Source: CAWAPS01 sp963783945
GTDB lineage: Bacteria > Actinomycetota > Acidimicrobiia > Acidimicrobiales > Palsa-688
Length of the DNA: 64,000 nt
Assembly (NCBI GenBank): GCA_963783945.1
Contig: CAWAPS010000005.1
Location: 372,001-436,000 of the forward strand
Direction: 5' to 3'
Part shown: positions 37,943 to 46,402 of the stretch, piece after piece
Layout of the letters: each line of letters starts with the position of its first letter
Position numbering within the stretch: position 1 is the first letter of the stretch
The notes under the pieces: generated by a model
Database searches by the model: none
What the model was told of the DNA's origin: nothing
Seen by the model: the letters and a program-made list of their open reading frames with translations, nothing else
Position numbers and translations under genes: made by a program

Positions 37943-37990
37943 GGACTGATCTGTTGTATGCGATCAGGAGCCGGAGGTCCGGGGACGTGA
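37943..37990 (+). repeat. Conserved leader-like repeat, copy 1
   Basis: About 39 of 46 positions agree with 39338-39391, including GTGGACTGA, GTTGTAT, CAGGAGCCGG and GGTCCG followed by GGACGT. It lies about 50-100 bases upstream of the ATG at 38041. The GTCC/GGAC pair can form a short hairpin in both copies. It could be a promoter, an RNA leader or a recombination site. Confidence 0.65.
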
Positions 37991-38040
37991 ACATAATGGG
38001 CAGGATTTACCCGCTGATGCCGGGACGAAGGGGGCACATC

Positions 38041-39310
38041 ATGGGACGTTTCGGGCACCGTTCCCTTCGGGGCATAGCCGCTGTGGCCTTGCTCGGTGCC
38101 TTTGTCGGCAGCAGCGGGGCGTTCGTTCTCCTGGGGGGGCCCCCAGGCCGGGGCCACGACCGGCGATAACGACCTCACCCTGAGCCAGTTACCGAACATC
38201 GTCGTGGACATCACCAGCCCGAGCCAGACCAGTGCCGTGGTCAACTACGCACTACCCACGGCGAGCGACGCCGACGACACGACCCTGCCCATGCCGACCT
38301 GCACGCCGCCGTCTGGCTCGCCCTTCTCCCTCGGGGTCACCACCGTGACCTGCACGGTCGATCTGTCGCTGGCCGTCACTGCGGCCAAAAACCAGCTTTT
38401 CACGGACAATACGCAGCTCGCCGCGGACAACACTCAGGTCAACCGGGACCAAGCCCAGCAGAGCCAGGCCCAAGCCGCGGCGAAAGCGGCCCAAGCCCAG
38501 GTGAACGTGGCGCAAGTCTCGTTCAACATGGACCTAACCCAGTACCTAACGGACCTGGCACAGTTCACCACCGACGAAGGGACCCTGGTCTCAATGAACG
38601 GGACCCTGATCTCACTCCTGGGGTTACAGGCCCAGCTGCCCGCGGACCTCGGTCAATACAACACAGACGTACAGCAGCTATCGAACGACCAGGCGAGTAA
38701 TGCCAGCGCGACCCAGATCGGGACGGACCTGGTAGCAGTGAACATGGCCTCGAACCAGTTGTTCAATGACAACCTCTTTTTGGGCCTTGACGGGGGCGCG
38801 GTGAACGCTGACCAGAACACACTGAACGCTGACCAGTCCAATGTGAACACTGCCCTGGCAAACCTGGAATCTGCCCAGGACACTTTGAGCTTTGCCGTAG
38901 ACAACGTGACCGCCGTGTCCGCAGCACTGGACGCTGACCAGAACACGGCGATGCTTGCTCAGAACACAGTGAACGCTGACCAGAACGCGCTTAACGCCGC
39001 GGTGGCCCAAGACGACGACACGCCGGATAGCGTCTCGGTGACCTTCACCGTGTCGGTCCTCGGGGCGGCAGGCCAGCTATCCAACCTCAAAGCCAGTGTG
39101 ATCGGGGTGGGTCCGGGCCAGGTTCTTTCTGCCACGGTCGGAGTAGCGCAGTCTGCGCTGGCGGCAGGTCACGTTCAGGCGTCGTGTGTGGCCTTGAGGG
39201 CATTCGTCGTCGAGGTCCGCATCTTGGCTGTGGCGAAGGCGATCTCGCCGACAACTGCCAGCCAGTTGGTGGCTTCGGCCACCCGCATCGAGAGCCTTTT
39301 GCCCTGCTGA
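38041..39310 (+). CDS. Exported HYR / coiled-coil / FIMAH protein, frameshift in the signal region
   Basis: Starts MGRFGHRSLRGIAAVALLGAF, a Sec signal peptide. A G7 tract at about 38129-38136 shifts the frame; adding or removing one base joins it to the rest, giving about 420 residues. Order: a HYR-like domain (about 45-120, with a CTPPSGSPFSLG loop), a long helical/coiled-coil region with NADQN and AQNTVNADQ repeats (about 130-310), and a C-terminal FIMAH-type domain ending SLLPC. These domains are found in secreted or wall-associated proteins. The G7 tract could be a sequencing error or a slippage site. Confidence 0.78.
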
Positions 39311-39337
39311 AGCCCACTTGCGGTCGAGAAACCGCGT

Positions 39338-39391
39338 GGACTGACGAGTTGTATCCGACCAGGAGCCGGGGGTCCGTGGACGTTGTGAGAT
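39338..39391 (+). repeat. Conserved leader-like repeat, copy 2
   Basis: Second copy of the 37943-37990 element, beginning GTGGACTGACGAGTTGTAT and containing GGTCCGTGGACGT. It is about 95 bases upstream of the collagen-like gene at 39483. Sequences on either side are not similar to those of copy 1, so the shared part is discrete. Confidence 0.65.
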
Positions 39392-39482
39392 TCCGACTCC
39401 TCGCATAACGGGCGTGTAGTCCGCTGCTGGGTGGCGCGCCTGGTTCGCAAACCCAAATCCTAAGAGAAAGGCAGGCCAGAAG

Positions 39483-40502
39483 ATGCTCAACAAGATGCTG
39501 ATAACTGGAGCCGCAGTCTTGGCCGTGGTCGCGGGAGGTACAGCGGCTGCCGCTGCTACCGCTGCTGCTCCCAGTCCGGTTGATAGCTCGGCGATGATCC
39601 ACGGTTGCTGGACCAACGCCGAGATAGGCGGTTCCCATGTGTTTGTGCTCCAAGACGCCGGGACCACCTGCCCCAAAGGAACCACAGCCATCTCCTGGAA
39701 CCAGGTCGGGCCGAAAGGAGCGACGGGAGCTACTGGAGCGGCTGGACCGGCTGGAGCGACGGGAACTGCTGGAGCGACGGGAACTGCTGGACCGGCTGGA
39801 CCTGCTGGACCGGCTGGACCTGCTGGACCAGTGGGACCTGCGGGTGCGGCGGGACCAGTGGGACCTGCGGGTGCGGCGGGAGCAACCGGAGCACCAGGAG
39901 CCAACGGCAACACCATTCTCTCTGGGTCAGGCCCGCCCATAATCCCAGCCAACAATGGCGACTTCTACATCGACACCGCCGCAGATGTCCTGTACGGGCC
40001 GTATGAATCTGGGTGGCCGTCCCCCGGTACCAGGCTGGTCGGCGCAACAGGACAGCCGGGAGCGCAGGGGCCACAAGGCCCAGCAGGAGCGGCGAGCCTG
40101 GATGCGCTGCAAAACTCGCCGTGCACCTTACAGGGCGTTCAATCGACGCTCGAAGTGAGCACCGATGACACCACCGGAGCTGTGACAATGAGGTGCAGGC
40201 CGTTCGTGCGCACCGTCAGCGTCACGGTTAGCCCCGGAAACCTGTCATCCATCGAGTTGTTCGACAGCACTGACCCTTCGGGGCCTGAGAAACTTTGCAA
40301 TAACACTAATTCCTGCTCGGTGCAGATGCCGAACACTGACACGGTTGAGGTGACCCTAGCGGCCCCTTCGGTGTTCGGGTTCACCTGTCCGGGTGATACG
40401 TCTGCGGAGACCGCCCAATCCAACGAATTCGGCGCCTTTGTGGGCAAATGCACAGGCACAGTCAGCCTCAAGGGCTACAGCGTAACGGCGACGACTTCCT
40501 AA
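39483..40502 (+). CDS. Secreted collagen-like protein
   Basis: 339 residues: signal peptide (LITGAAVLAVVAGGTAAAA), a short globular domain with two cysteines (IHGCWT, GTTCPKGT), a Gly-X-Y segment of about 60 residues from 79, a conserved non-collagen module (NNGDFYIDTAADVLYGPY), a second short Gly-X-Y run, and a Cys-containing C-terminal beta domain. This layout is common in actinobacterial secreted collagen-like proteins. AG-rich leader before the ATG and a UUCG-loop terminator just after the stop make it a single-gene unit. Confidence 0.88.
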   Translation: MLNKMLITGAAVLAVVAGGTAAAAATAAAPSPVDSSAMIHGCWTNAEIGGSHVFVLQDAGTTCPKGTTAISWNQVGPKGATGATGAAGPAGATGTAGATGTAGPAGPAGPAGPAGPVGPAGAAGPVGPAGAAGATGAPGANGNTILSGSGPPIIPANNGDFYIDTAADVLYGPYESGWPSPGTRLVGATGQPGAQGPQGPAGAASLDALQNSPCTLQGVQSTLEVSTDDTTGAVTMRCRPFVRTVSVTVSPGNLSSIELFDSTDPSGPEKLCNNTNSCSVQMPNTDTVEVTLAAPSVFGFTCPGDTSAETAQSNEFGAFVGKCTGTVSLKGYSVTATTS

Positions 40503-40539
40503 CCGAATCGCCAAGTCTCGGCCTGATCGGAAGCACAGG

Positions 40540-40564
40540 GGGGCCGGTCTTCGGACCGGTCCCC
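40540..40564 (+). terminator. Strong hairpin with UUCG loop
   Basis: GGGG + CCGGTC, loop TTCG, GACCGG + T + CCCC: a ten-pair stem with one bulged T. It lies 38 bases after the collagen-like gene. No T-run follows, as is usual in high-GC actinobacteria. Confidence 0.75.
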
Positions 40565-40689
40565 TGAGCCGACCTGAAGACGCCTTCACCGTGTCGGAGG
40601 CCTCGGGCCACTTCCGACCTAGCCACCGAGTACGCTCACCGGCCACGCCATTTGGCCGACGTACCAATCGGAGTCGTGCACGATCTCCT

Positions 40690-40857
40690 GGATGGCAGCA
40701 GAGTTTGTGCGAATCCCTCGGCCATGAGGGTGTGGTGTCCAAGCGACTGGACGCCCATTATCTGCCCGGACAGCGATCCAGAAGCTGGCTGAAGCGGAAG
40801 GCGGATGACTGGAAGAGGGACCACGCCGCCCGCCGACGGCCTCGGGTATTGGCGTAG
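40690..40857 (+). pseudogene. ATP-dependent DNA ligase fragment
   Basis: Contains GHEGVVSKRLDAHYLPG and SRSWLKRK, the motif IV/V region of ATP-dependent DNA ligases (LigC/LigD ligase type). Only about 35 recognisable residues remain, without the catalytic lysine motif or OB domain. A scrap within the inserted block. Confidence 0.6.
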
Positions 40858-40862
40858 TCGAG

Positions 40863-40985
40863 ATGTACGTGGCTCTCTTGATCGTCGTGTTCTTCGTCGT
40901 GTGGGCGGCAGCCACCCTGCTCATCGACACCTGGTTATGCCGTCGTCTCCCCGCCCCCACCCAGCGTGAGGGCGAGGCAGGCTAA
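40863..40985 (+). CDS. 40-residue single-span membrane protein
   Basis: ATG 40863 to TAA 40985 encodes a short N-terminal transmembrane helix (YVALLIVVFFVVWAAATLLI) and a basic, proline-containing tail (WLCRRLPAPTQ). Too short for standard gene calling. Its start follows directly on the ligase scrap with no clear ribosome site. It may be a real small membrane peptide or chance. No family assigned. Confidence 0.4.
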   Translation: MYVALLIVVFFVVWAAATLLIDTWLCRRLPAPTQREGEAG

Positions 40986-41525
40986 GCCTGCTGTTACTTT
41001 CAACGTTTGCCCCTTCTGTCAAGAGTGTCCTGCTCGACACCGAATCGCAGACTCTTCCACGTCACATGACGTGCTCGTCAAGACAGCGGACGTCTGAGAG
41101 CAGAGGATCATCGCTGCGCGCCGCCACGGTTGGTGAGCAGAAGCGCCACTGGCCGTGTCGGCCCCATGGCGAGATCATCGATCGAGTTATGACTGCCCAG
41201 GCGTTGGCGGATCGACCGATCATGATCCTCACCTACGACACCGGCCAGGCGATGCGGTCGCCAACTAGCCCACTGGGTTTTCCTGACGTCAAGCGTGTGC
41301 ACAGACGTCGTCGCCCGGAGCGGGTGGTCGCTGACGAAGCCCACCCACACAACCTTGGTACCTCTCGGGAGGGAGAAAGGTTGGCTTGGCGAGTGACCTT
41401 CGCCTGGCGGGCGCCCAGCTGGCTCACCGGGTTCCCCACAGGTTTTTCCCTAGGCTAGGCGTAGCCTCATCCACGCTCACACCTTGCCGCCTATTTTTTT
41501 TTCGGGGAAAAAGTCCTGGTCAGAG
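40986..41525. other. Decayed stretch with a possible PIN-domain scrap
   Basis: Around 41185-41310 a plus-strand frame gives RVMTAQALADRPIMILTYDTGQAMRS, which resembles the last acidic strand of PIN-domain nucleases (LVTYDTGMxxR). No complete gene. A T9 tract and GGGAAAAA-rich sequence (41490-41515) lie next to the ATPase junction. Confidence 0.35.
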
Positions 41526-41722
41526 GGTTACAGGCAGTATTCGTACCATTGGACGGTGCCCATTTGGGCCGAGGAGCCTGAAGACCTCGCCCGGGCCACG
41601 TCCAGGTCGACGCCGTCGACCGCCATGTGGTCGCCGAAGCGGTACCGGAGGCCACGACAGGAGACCGCGACGACAGACGTGGCATCCCTGTCCGACCCGG
41701 TCGTGTGACCCGGCGCGGTCAC
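41526..41722 (-). pseudogene. ABC transporter ATPase, N-terminal fragment
   Basis: GTG 41722 overlaps the MarR stop (GTGA). The sequence reads VSCRGLRYRFGDHMAVDGVDL, the start of a DrrA-type ATPase. A one-base shift then leads to GEVFRLLGPNG followed by HRPMVRIL, where the Walker A residues GKTT have been lost. It ends at once after this with a stop. The rest of the ATPase is not contiguous; a matching C-terminal piece lies at 35218-35327. Confidence 0.7.
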
Positions 41723-42189
41723 GGCTCGACCATCTCCGCCACCCCCTCGAGAACCGGCAGGAACTGGTCCAACCGGACCCTGTCCTCTGCCGACAGCCGG
41801 GCCAGGGCCTGGCCGAGGGACGAGGCCCGCCGGTCCCGCCAGGCTCCGAGGGTGTGCCGCACCTGAGCATCGAGGTTCAGTCGGGCCACCCGGCGATCGG
41901 TCCCGTCCGCCTCCCGGACCAATGTGCCCGCCGCGACCAGCCGGCTCACCAGGGTGCTGACCGTGTTGGGGGCCACCCGGAGCTCATCGGCCGCCTGGGC
42001 TACCGACAGACCAGGTCGCTTCTGGACCAGACGGATCAGTTCCAGCTCCGCCCCGGTGAGCGTCGACAGGGCGGCCGGACGGTCCTGGTTGCGCCGCAGG
42101 ACCCGGCGAATCGAGGACATGGCGTCGAGGAGGCGCTGGGCTGAGACAGCCAGGTCCTGCTCCGCATAGGTATCCGTGATCGGCGACAC
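41719..42189 (-). CDS. MarR-family transcriptional regulator
   Basis: 156 residues with a winged HTH (LSVAQAADELRVAPNTVSTLVSRLV) and the wing D-G-T-D-R-R typical of MarR, flanked by dimerisation helices. MarR proteins repress adjacent efflux or stress genes and release DNA on binding a small phenolic or drug-like ligand. Its stop overlaps the start of an ABC ATPase fragment (GTGA), so it once headed a MarR-ATPase-permease efflux operon. A palindrome lies just upstream at 42199-42211. Confidence 0.9.
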   Translation of the reverse strand: MSPITDTYAEQDLAVSAQRLLDAMSSIRRVLRRNQDRPAALSTLTGAELELIRLVQKRPGLSVAQAADELRVAPNTVSTLVSRLVAAGTLVREADGTDRRVARLNLDAQVRHTLGAWRDRRASSLGQALARLSAEDRVRLDQFLPVLEGVAEMVEP

Positions 42190-42198
42190 GGCTTAATG

Positions 42199-42211
42199 TT
42201 ACCTCTGGTAA
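42199..42211. promoter_or_regulatory. Candidate MarR operator
   Basis: TTACCTCTGGTAA is a perfect inverted repeat with 5-bp arms, ten bases upstream of the marR-like start. Position suits autoregulation. Confidence 0.55.
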
Positions 42212-42316
42212 AGAGATAATGCTAGCCCGTCAGCGCTGCCTCACCGCCCCCCGATGACCGGCGCCGGGCCGGGCTCGATCGTCGATCCTTCACGGCCTGG
42301 AGCTGGCCCGGGCGGT

Positions 42317-43396
42317 TTACGTCACGGAGTCGATCCACTGCCCGTGGGCACCAACGAACGCGAGGGCCTCGGCTGTGGTGGATGAGCCATCGAACACCAC
42401 CAGTCCCAGAACACTTGGGAACTCGCCGACGCTCGTATCGACGCCAGGTCCTGGGAGCGCCTCCACGATTCCGGCCCCCTCACAACTCACCCAGGCGACC
42501 GGCCGCCGGCGCCCCTCCTCTCTGAGAGCCTCGTAGAAGCGGGGCCGGTTGGACCGGGAGAGATAGGAGTACGACCAGGAGGTGATGACAGCGACCGGCC
42601 CATTGCCGACCGCAGCCAACGCCGACGGCAGGTCGTCGACCATGTCACCTGTGCGAACCGCTACCGGATAGGCGCCGGCCAGGCGGATGGCCGCAGCCGT
42701 ACGATCCATCCGACCGGTACCCGGCCAGACGCATGCGAGCAGCCAGCGGACGCCGTCCGGATCGGCGAGGTCGACCGGAGAGCGGTCCAGGCCCAGCCGG
42801 GCACTGATTAGAGGCAGTCCCGCCGGCAGTTCGATCTTCGGGCTGCGCACCTCGCATGCGACCCGAACGCTCGAGTGCTCTGGACCCAAGCGGCCGAAGG
42901 CTCCGAAATCCAGCAGGTACCGGTCGAGCCGGAGGTTGAGCCCGGCGCTGGCACCGGCGTCGAGCAGGGCGAGCGGCTGGCCCAACCGGCTGGCTGCGGC
43001 GGACAGGCCGACCGCAAGGACCGCACTGCGACCGCACTCGTTGGTCTGTATACGCCTGGTCGACATGATCGCGCTCAGTTCCTGCCGGTGGGTCAGGCAC
43101 AGGTCCTTGAACGCGGGGCCGGCCTCGTCCGCGGCCGCGTCGTCAGAGAAGTATCGGGCGACGGGGTGGTCCAGACCGCCGAGCACGAGGTAGTGGACAG
43201 CGGCGAGCAGCACGTTGGGATCGTGAGCGGACGGCGGGGCGTCCAGGACCAGACCGAGGAGCTCCTCGTCGCCGCCCACCACCCGGGCCAGCTCGCAATA
43301 GAGAGGAGCGTAGGTCCCGTAGATATTCGCGGCGAAATAGCTCCACACCTGAGCGAGGGCTTCGGACGCGGGCGGGGGACTGGCAGCAGCAGTCAT
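42317..43396 (-). CDS. DUF2332 family protein
   Basis: 359 residues matching the DUF2332 family of actinobacteria. Recognisable parts are the ANIYGTYAPLY start, QTNECGRSAVL, LLDAGASAGLNLRLD (a methyltransferase-like glycine loop) and the C-terminal TSWSYSYLS segment. The fold resembles a SAM-dependent methyltransferase, but function is unknown. Single gene, divergent from glgC with about 100 bases between them. Confidence 0.85.
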   Translation of the reverse strand: MTAAASPPPASEALAQVWSYFAANIYGTYAPLYCELARVVGGDEELLGLVLDAPPSAHDPNVLLAAVHYLVLGGLDHPVARYFSDDAAADEAGPAFKDLCLTHRQELSAIMSTRRIQTNECGRSAVLAVGLSAAASRLGQPLALLDAGASAGLNLRLDRYLLDFGAFGRLGPEHSSVRVACEVRSPKIELPAGLPLISARLGLDRSPVDLADPDGVRWLLACVWPGTGRMDRTAAAIRLAGAYPVAVRTGDMVDDLPSALAAVGNGPVAVITSWSYSYLSRSNRPRFYEALREEGRRRPVAWVSCEGAGIVEALPGPGVDTSVGEFPSVLGLVVFDGSSTTAEALAFVGAHGQWIDSVT

Positions 43397-43498
43397 GGCG
43401 ACACCCTGACCCAGCCCGGCCGGTTGGTCAAGATTGACGATCGGTCAACGGAGCGGCCGGGTCGTCGGCGTCATCCTCCGGCCGGTTACAGTGCCGCC

Positions 43499-44731
43499 AT
43501 GCCTCGGGAGCTCGCCATCGTTCTCGCCGGCGGGGAAGGCAAGCGGCTAATGCCGCTCACTCTCGACCGGGCCAAGCCCGCCGTGCCGTTCGCCGGTCAC
43601 TATCGCCTGGTCGACTTTGCCCTCTCCAACCTGGTGAACGCCGGGTTCCTGAAGATCGTGGTGCTGACCCAGTACAAAAGCCACAGCCTCGATCTCCATA
43701 TATCCCGGACGTGGCGCATGTCGACGCTTCTCGGCAACTACGTGACCACAGTCCCGGCCCAGATGCGCAGGGGACGCCAATGGTTCGCCGGCTCGGCCGA
43801 CGCGGTTTTCCAGAACCTCAATATCGTGGGCGACGAGAAGCCCGACTACATCTGTGTCTTCGGTGCAGACCACATCTACCGCATGGATCCCCGGCAGATG
43901 CTGCAACAGCACGTGGAATCGGGGGCCGGAGTCACGGTGGCCGGCATCCGGGTCGACATCGACCAGGCAGATCAGTTCGGTGTGATCGAACCGGGCGAGG
44001 GGACATCGATCCACCGTTTTCTCGAAAAACCGAAGAGCGCGGTCGGACTCCTCGACGACCCCCAGGCCGTTCTGGCGTCGATGGGAAACTACATTTTTTC
44101 CACACCCGTGCTCATAGAGGCCCTGGCCGCTGACGCCGAAGATCCGGCGTCCCGCCACGACATGGGTGGCGACCTGATCCCGGCGCTCGTTGCCGCAGGG
44201 ACAGCCCATGTCTACGACTTCTCCCACAACCATGTGCCCGGAGCCACCGATCGAGACAAGGGTTACTGGCGCGATGTGGGAACGCTCGACAGCCTCTATG
44301 AAGCCAGCATGGACCTGGTGTCGGTGCATCCAGTCTTCAACCTCTACAACCACGAGTGGCCCATCCATACCGCCCCGGCATCCGATCAACCGCCGGCCAA
44401 GTTTGTCTTCGAGCAGCAGGACCGGACGGGCCAGGCCCTCGACTCCATCGTCAGCGCAGGCGTGATCGTGACGGGGGGAACAGTACGGCGCTCCGTTCTG
44501 TCGCCCGGCGTGCTGGTGGAGAGCGGGGCCGTGGTGGAGGACTCGGTTCTCATGAATGATGTGGTCGTCGGCCCGGGGGCGGTGGTGCGCCGCTGCATCC
44601 TGGACAAGAACGTGCGGGTCGACGGAGGAGCAAGGATCGGAGCCGACCCGGGCTGGGATCGCAAGCACTTCACCGTTTCCGATCGGGGCGTGGTCGTGGT
44701 CGGCAAGGGTGGCCGGGTCCGGGCCCGCTGA
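43499..44731 (+). CDS. glgC: Glucose-1-phosphate adenylyltransferase
   Basis: 410 residues, full length. Makes ADP-glucose from glucose-1-phosphate and ATP. The N-terminal nucleotidyltransferase motif is GGEGKRLMPLT, followed by AKPAVPFAGHYRLVDFALS, the GADHIYRMD metal-binding Asp, FLEKP, and a C-terminal left-handed beta-helix with hexapeptide repeats (VLVESGAVVEDSVLMND). Start ATG 43499 fits the family. The next gene, 15 bases on, encodes the ADP-glucose-using glycosyltransferase, so the pair makes maltose-1-phosphate and/or glycogen. Confidence 0.95.
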   Translation: MPRELAIVLAGGEGKRLMPLTLDRAKPAVPFAGHYRLVDFALSNLVNAGFLKIVVLTQYKSHSLDLHISRTWRMSTLLGNYVTTVPAQMRRGRQWFAGSADAVFQNLNIVGDEKPDYICVFGADHIYRMDPRQMLQQHVESGAGVTVAGIRVDIDQADQFGVIEPGEGTSIHRFLEKPKSAVGLLDDPQAVLASMGNYIFSTPVLIEALAADAEDPASRHDMGGDLIPALVAAGTAHVYDFSHNHVPGATDRDKGYWRDVGTLDSLYEASMDLVSVHPVFNLYNHEWPIHTAPASDQPPAKFVFEQQDRTGQALDSIVSAGVIVTGGTVRRSVLSPGVLVESGAVVEDSVLMNDVVVGPGAVVRRCILDKNVRVDGGARIGADPGWDRKHFTVSDRGVVVVGKGGRVRAR

Positions 44732-44746
44732 CAGCGGAAAGCCGCC

Positions 44747-45931
44747 ATGAGAGTCGGCCAGCTCACCAGAGAGTTTCCGCCGGAGGTCTACGGCGGGGCA
44801 GGGGTGCACGTCGAGTACCTCACCGAGGCGCTGGCTGCTCGGCCCGACATCCACGTCGAGGTGTACTGCTTTGGCGAACATCGATCATCTCCCTTGGTTC
44901 GCGGCGCTTACGAGCCGTGGGCGTCGTTGCCGCCTTCGGGTCCAGGGGCGGCCCTGAATGCCATGGCGACCGATCTCCGCATGGCCGCCGACGTCGAAGG
45001 GGTCGACCTGGTGCACAGCCACACCTGGTACGCCAACTTCGGCGGACATCTGGCCAAGCTGCTCTACGGAATCCCGCACGTCATGACGACCCACAGCCTG
45101 GAGCCCCTGCGGCCCTGGAAGGAGGCCCAGCTCGGCGGCGGCTATGCCCTGTCCAGCTTCTGTGAACGCACGGCGATCGAGTCGGCGGACGCCGTGATCG
45201 CAGTCTCGAGAGCGATGGCCGACGACGTGCGCGCCTGCTTCCCGACGGTAGACCCTGACCGGGTCACGGTGATCCACAACGGCATAGACCCCAACGAGTA
45301 CCGCCCGGACCCTAGAACCGAAGTGCTCGACCGATTCGGGATCGACCCTGGTAAGCCGGCAGTGATGTGGATCGGGCGGATCACCGCCCAAAAGGGGATC
45401 GACCACCTCCTGGACGCCTGCTCGCTCATCACATCCGACGCCCAGTTGGTGCTGTGTGCCGGCGCGCCCGATACCCCCGAGATAGGGACCGAGATGCAAG
45501 CCCGGGCCGAGCGGCTGATGTCGGTGCGCCCTGGTGTGCACTGGATCGAGGAGATGCTGCCCCGATCGGAAGTGGTACAACTGCTGAGCCACGCCACGGT
45601 GTTCGTGTGCCCGTCGGTGTACGAGCCGTTCGGACTGATCAACCTCGAGGCCATGGCCTGCGGGGTGCCCGTGGTGGCGACTGCTGTTGGCGGAATACCT
45701 GAGATAGTCGTGGACGGCGAGACGGGTTACCTCGTGCCGGTACCCGAGAAGCCGGCCCACCGATCCGGGTTGGGCCATGCCCTGGCCGAATCGCTCAACC
45801 GGGTACTCGCCGACCCGCAAGGGGCTCGGCGTCTCGGCGAAGCCGGGCGGCGCCGGGTGCTCGAGCGGTTCACGTGGGATGCGGTGGCCCGGCAAACGGC
45901 GGATCTCTACTCGACGCTGTTGCGCAAGTAG
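44747..45931 (+). CDS. glgM: Actinobacterial glycogen synthase / maltose-1-phosphate synthase (GT4)
   Basis: 394-residue GT-B glycosyltransferase of the corynebacterial-type GlgA (GlgM) family, which in mycobacteria uses ADP-glucose and glucose-1-phosphate to make maltose-1-phosphate for the GlgE route. Motifs: REFPPEVYGGAGVHVEYL at the N-terminus, NGIDPNEY, RITAQKGIDHLLDA and the donor-binding CPSVYEPFGLINLEAMA (E-x7-E). Operon with glgC. It lacks the KTGGL start of classical GlgA, supporting GlgM. Whether it is synthase or M1P synthase cannot be settled from sequence alone. Confidence 0.9.
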   Translation: MRVGQLTREFPPEVYGGAGVHVEYLTEALAARPDIHVEVYCFGEHRSSPLVRGAYEPWASLPPSGPGAALNAMATDLRMAADVEGVDLVHSHTWYANFGGHLAKLLYGIPHVMTTHSLEPLRPWKEAQLGGGYALSSFCERTAIESADAVIAVSRAMADDVRACFPTVDPDRVTVIHNGIDPNEYRPDPRTEVLDRFGIDPGKPAVMWIGRITAQKGIDHLLDACSLITSDAQLVLCAGAPDTPEIGTEMQARAERLMSVRPGVHWIEEMLPRSEVVQLLSHATVFVCPSVYEPFGLINLEAMACGVPVVATAVGGIPEIVVDGETGYLVPVPEKPAHRSGLGHALAESLNRVLADPQGARRLGEAGRRRVLERFTWDAVARQTADLYSTLLRK

Positions 45932-46277
45932 CCGTCAGCGCCCAGCGGCCCTCCCCGTGATGCACCCAGCCTTACACAACGCGAACCTTGCACCCTGGCC
46001 CGCATGTTGGCGCTCGCTGAGTTCCGGGCGGCTCCCGAAGCGCCGTTGTCCGGGCCAGGGGAATGGTTACACCATGAGTGAGCCGGAGTTGGGCGACGGG
46101 CCGCTACGGGGCGGAATACGCAGCGTCCTCGTTTGTAGATCTCGGCGTTCCGGTGGACAGAAGGAGGCGCCGATCTACGCCGCCTGCGGACGCCCGGGTG
46201 GGGTGAGCTGACCCGGCTCTTGTGCCGCCGGAGACGACTATCCGCTCTTTCCCGTCATTACCAATGTACACCAGGGT
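45932..46277. other. Intergenic region upstream of the rifampin phosphotransferase gene
   Basis: No gene supported. Part of the 470-base gap between glgM and rph that also carries the candidate regulatory element at 46278-46300. Confidence 0.5.
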
Positions 46278-46300
46278 GGGGGCCTTGATGCAAGCGCTCC
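46278..46300. promoter_or_regulatory. Candidate rifamycin-associated element (RAE)
   Basis: The core CTTGATGCAAG is a perfect 4+3+4 palindrome, flanked by GGGGG and CGCTCC. The published actinobacterial RAE, recalled as GGGGCTTGCGGCAAGGCCC, has the same CTTG-N3-CAAG core and G-rich/C-rich flanks. It lies about 105 bases upstream of the rph-like ATG, where RAEs are found. Confidence 0.6.
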
Positions 46301-46402
46301 GGGTGTGCTGACAATGCACGCCGAAAGTCGAAGGCGCGGGCGGTCGGCCCGACCGACAGCCGGAATGAATGCGGCCCGCGGGGCTCAAGGAAAGGTGGAC
46401 GG

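Noticed and set aside
37943..39391. Repeated leader as a c-di-GMP or ydaO-type riboswitch
   Set aside because: The recalled conserved cores of those riboswitches are not visible; only a short hairpin is shared.
43547..44881. 444-codon open frame opposite glgC
   Set aside because: It is the antisense shadow of an intact, fully recognisable glgC.
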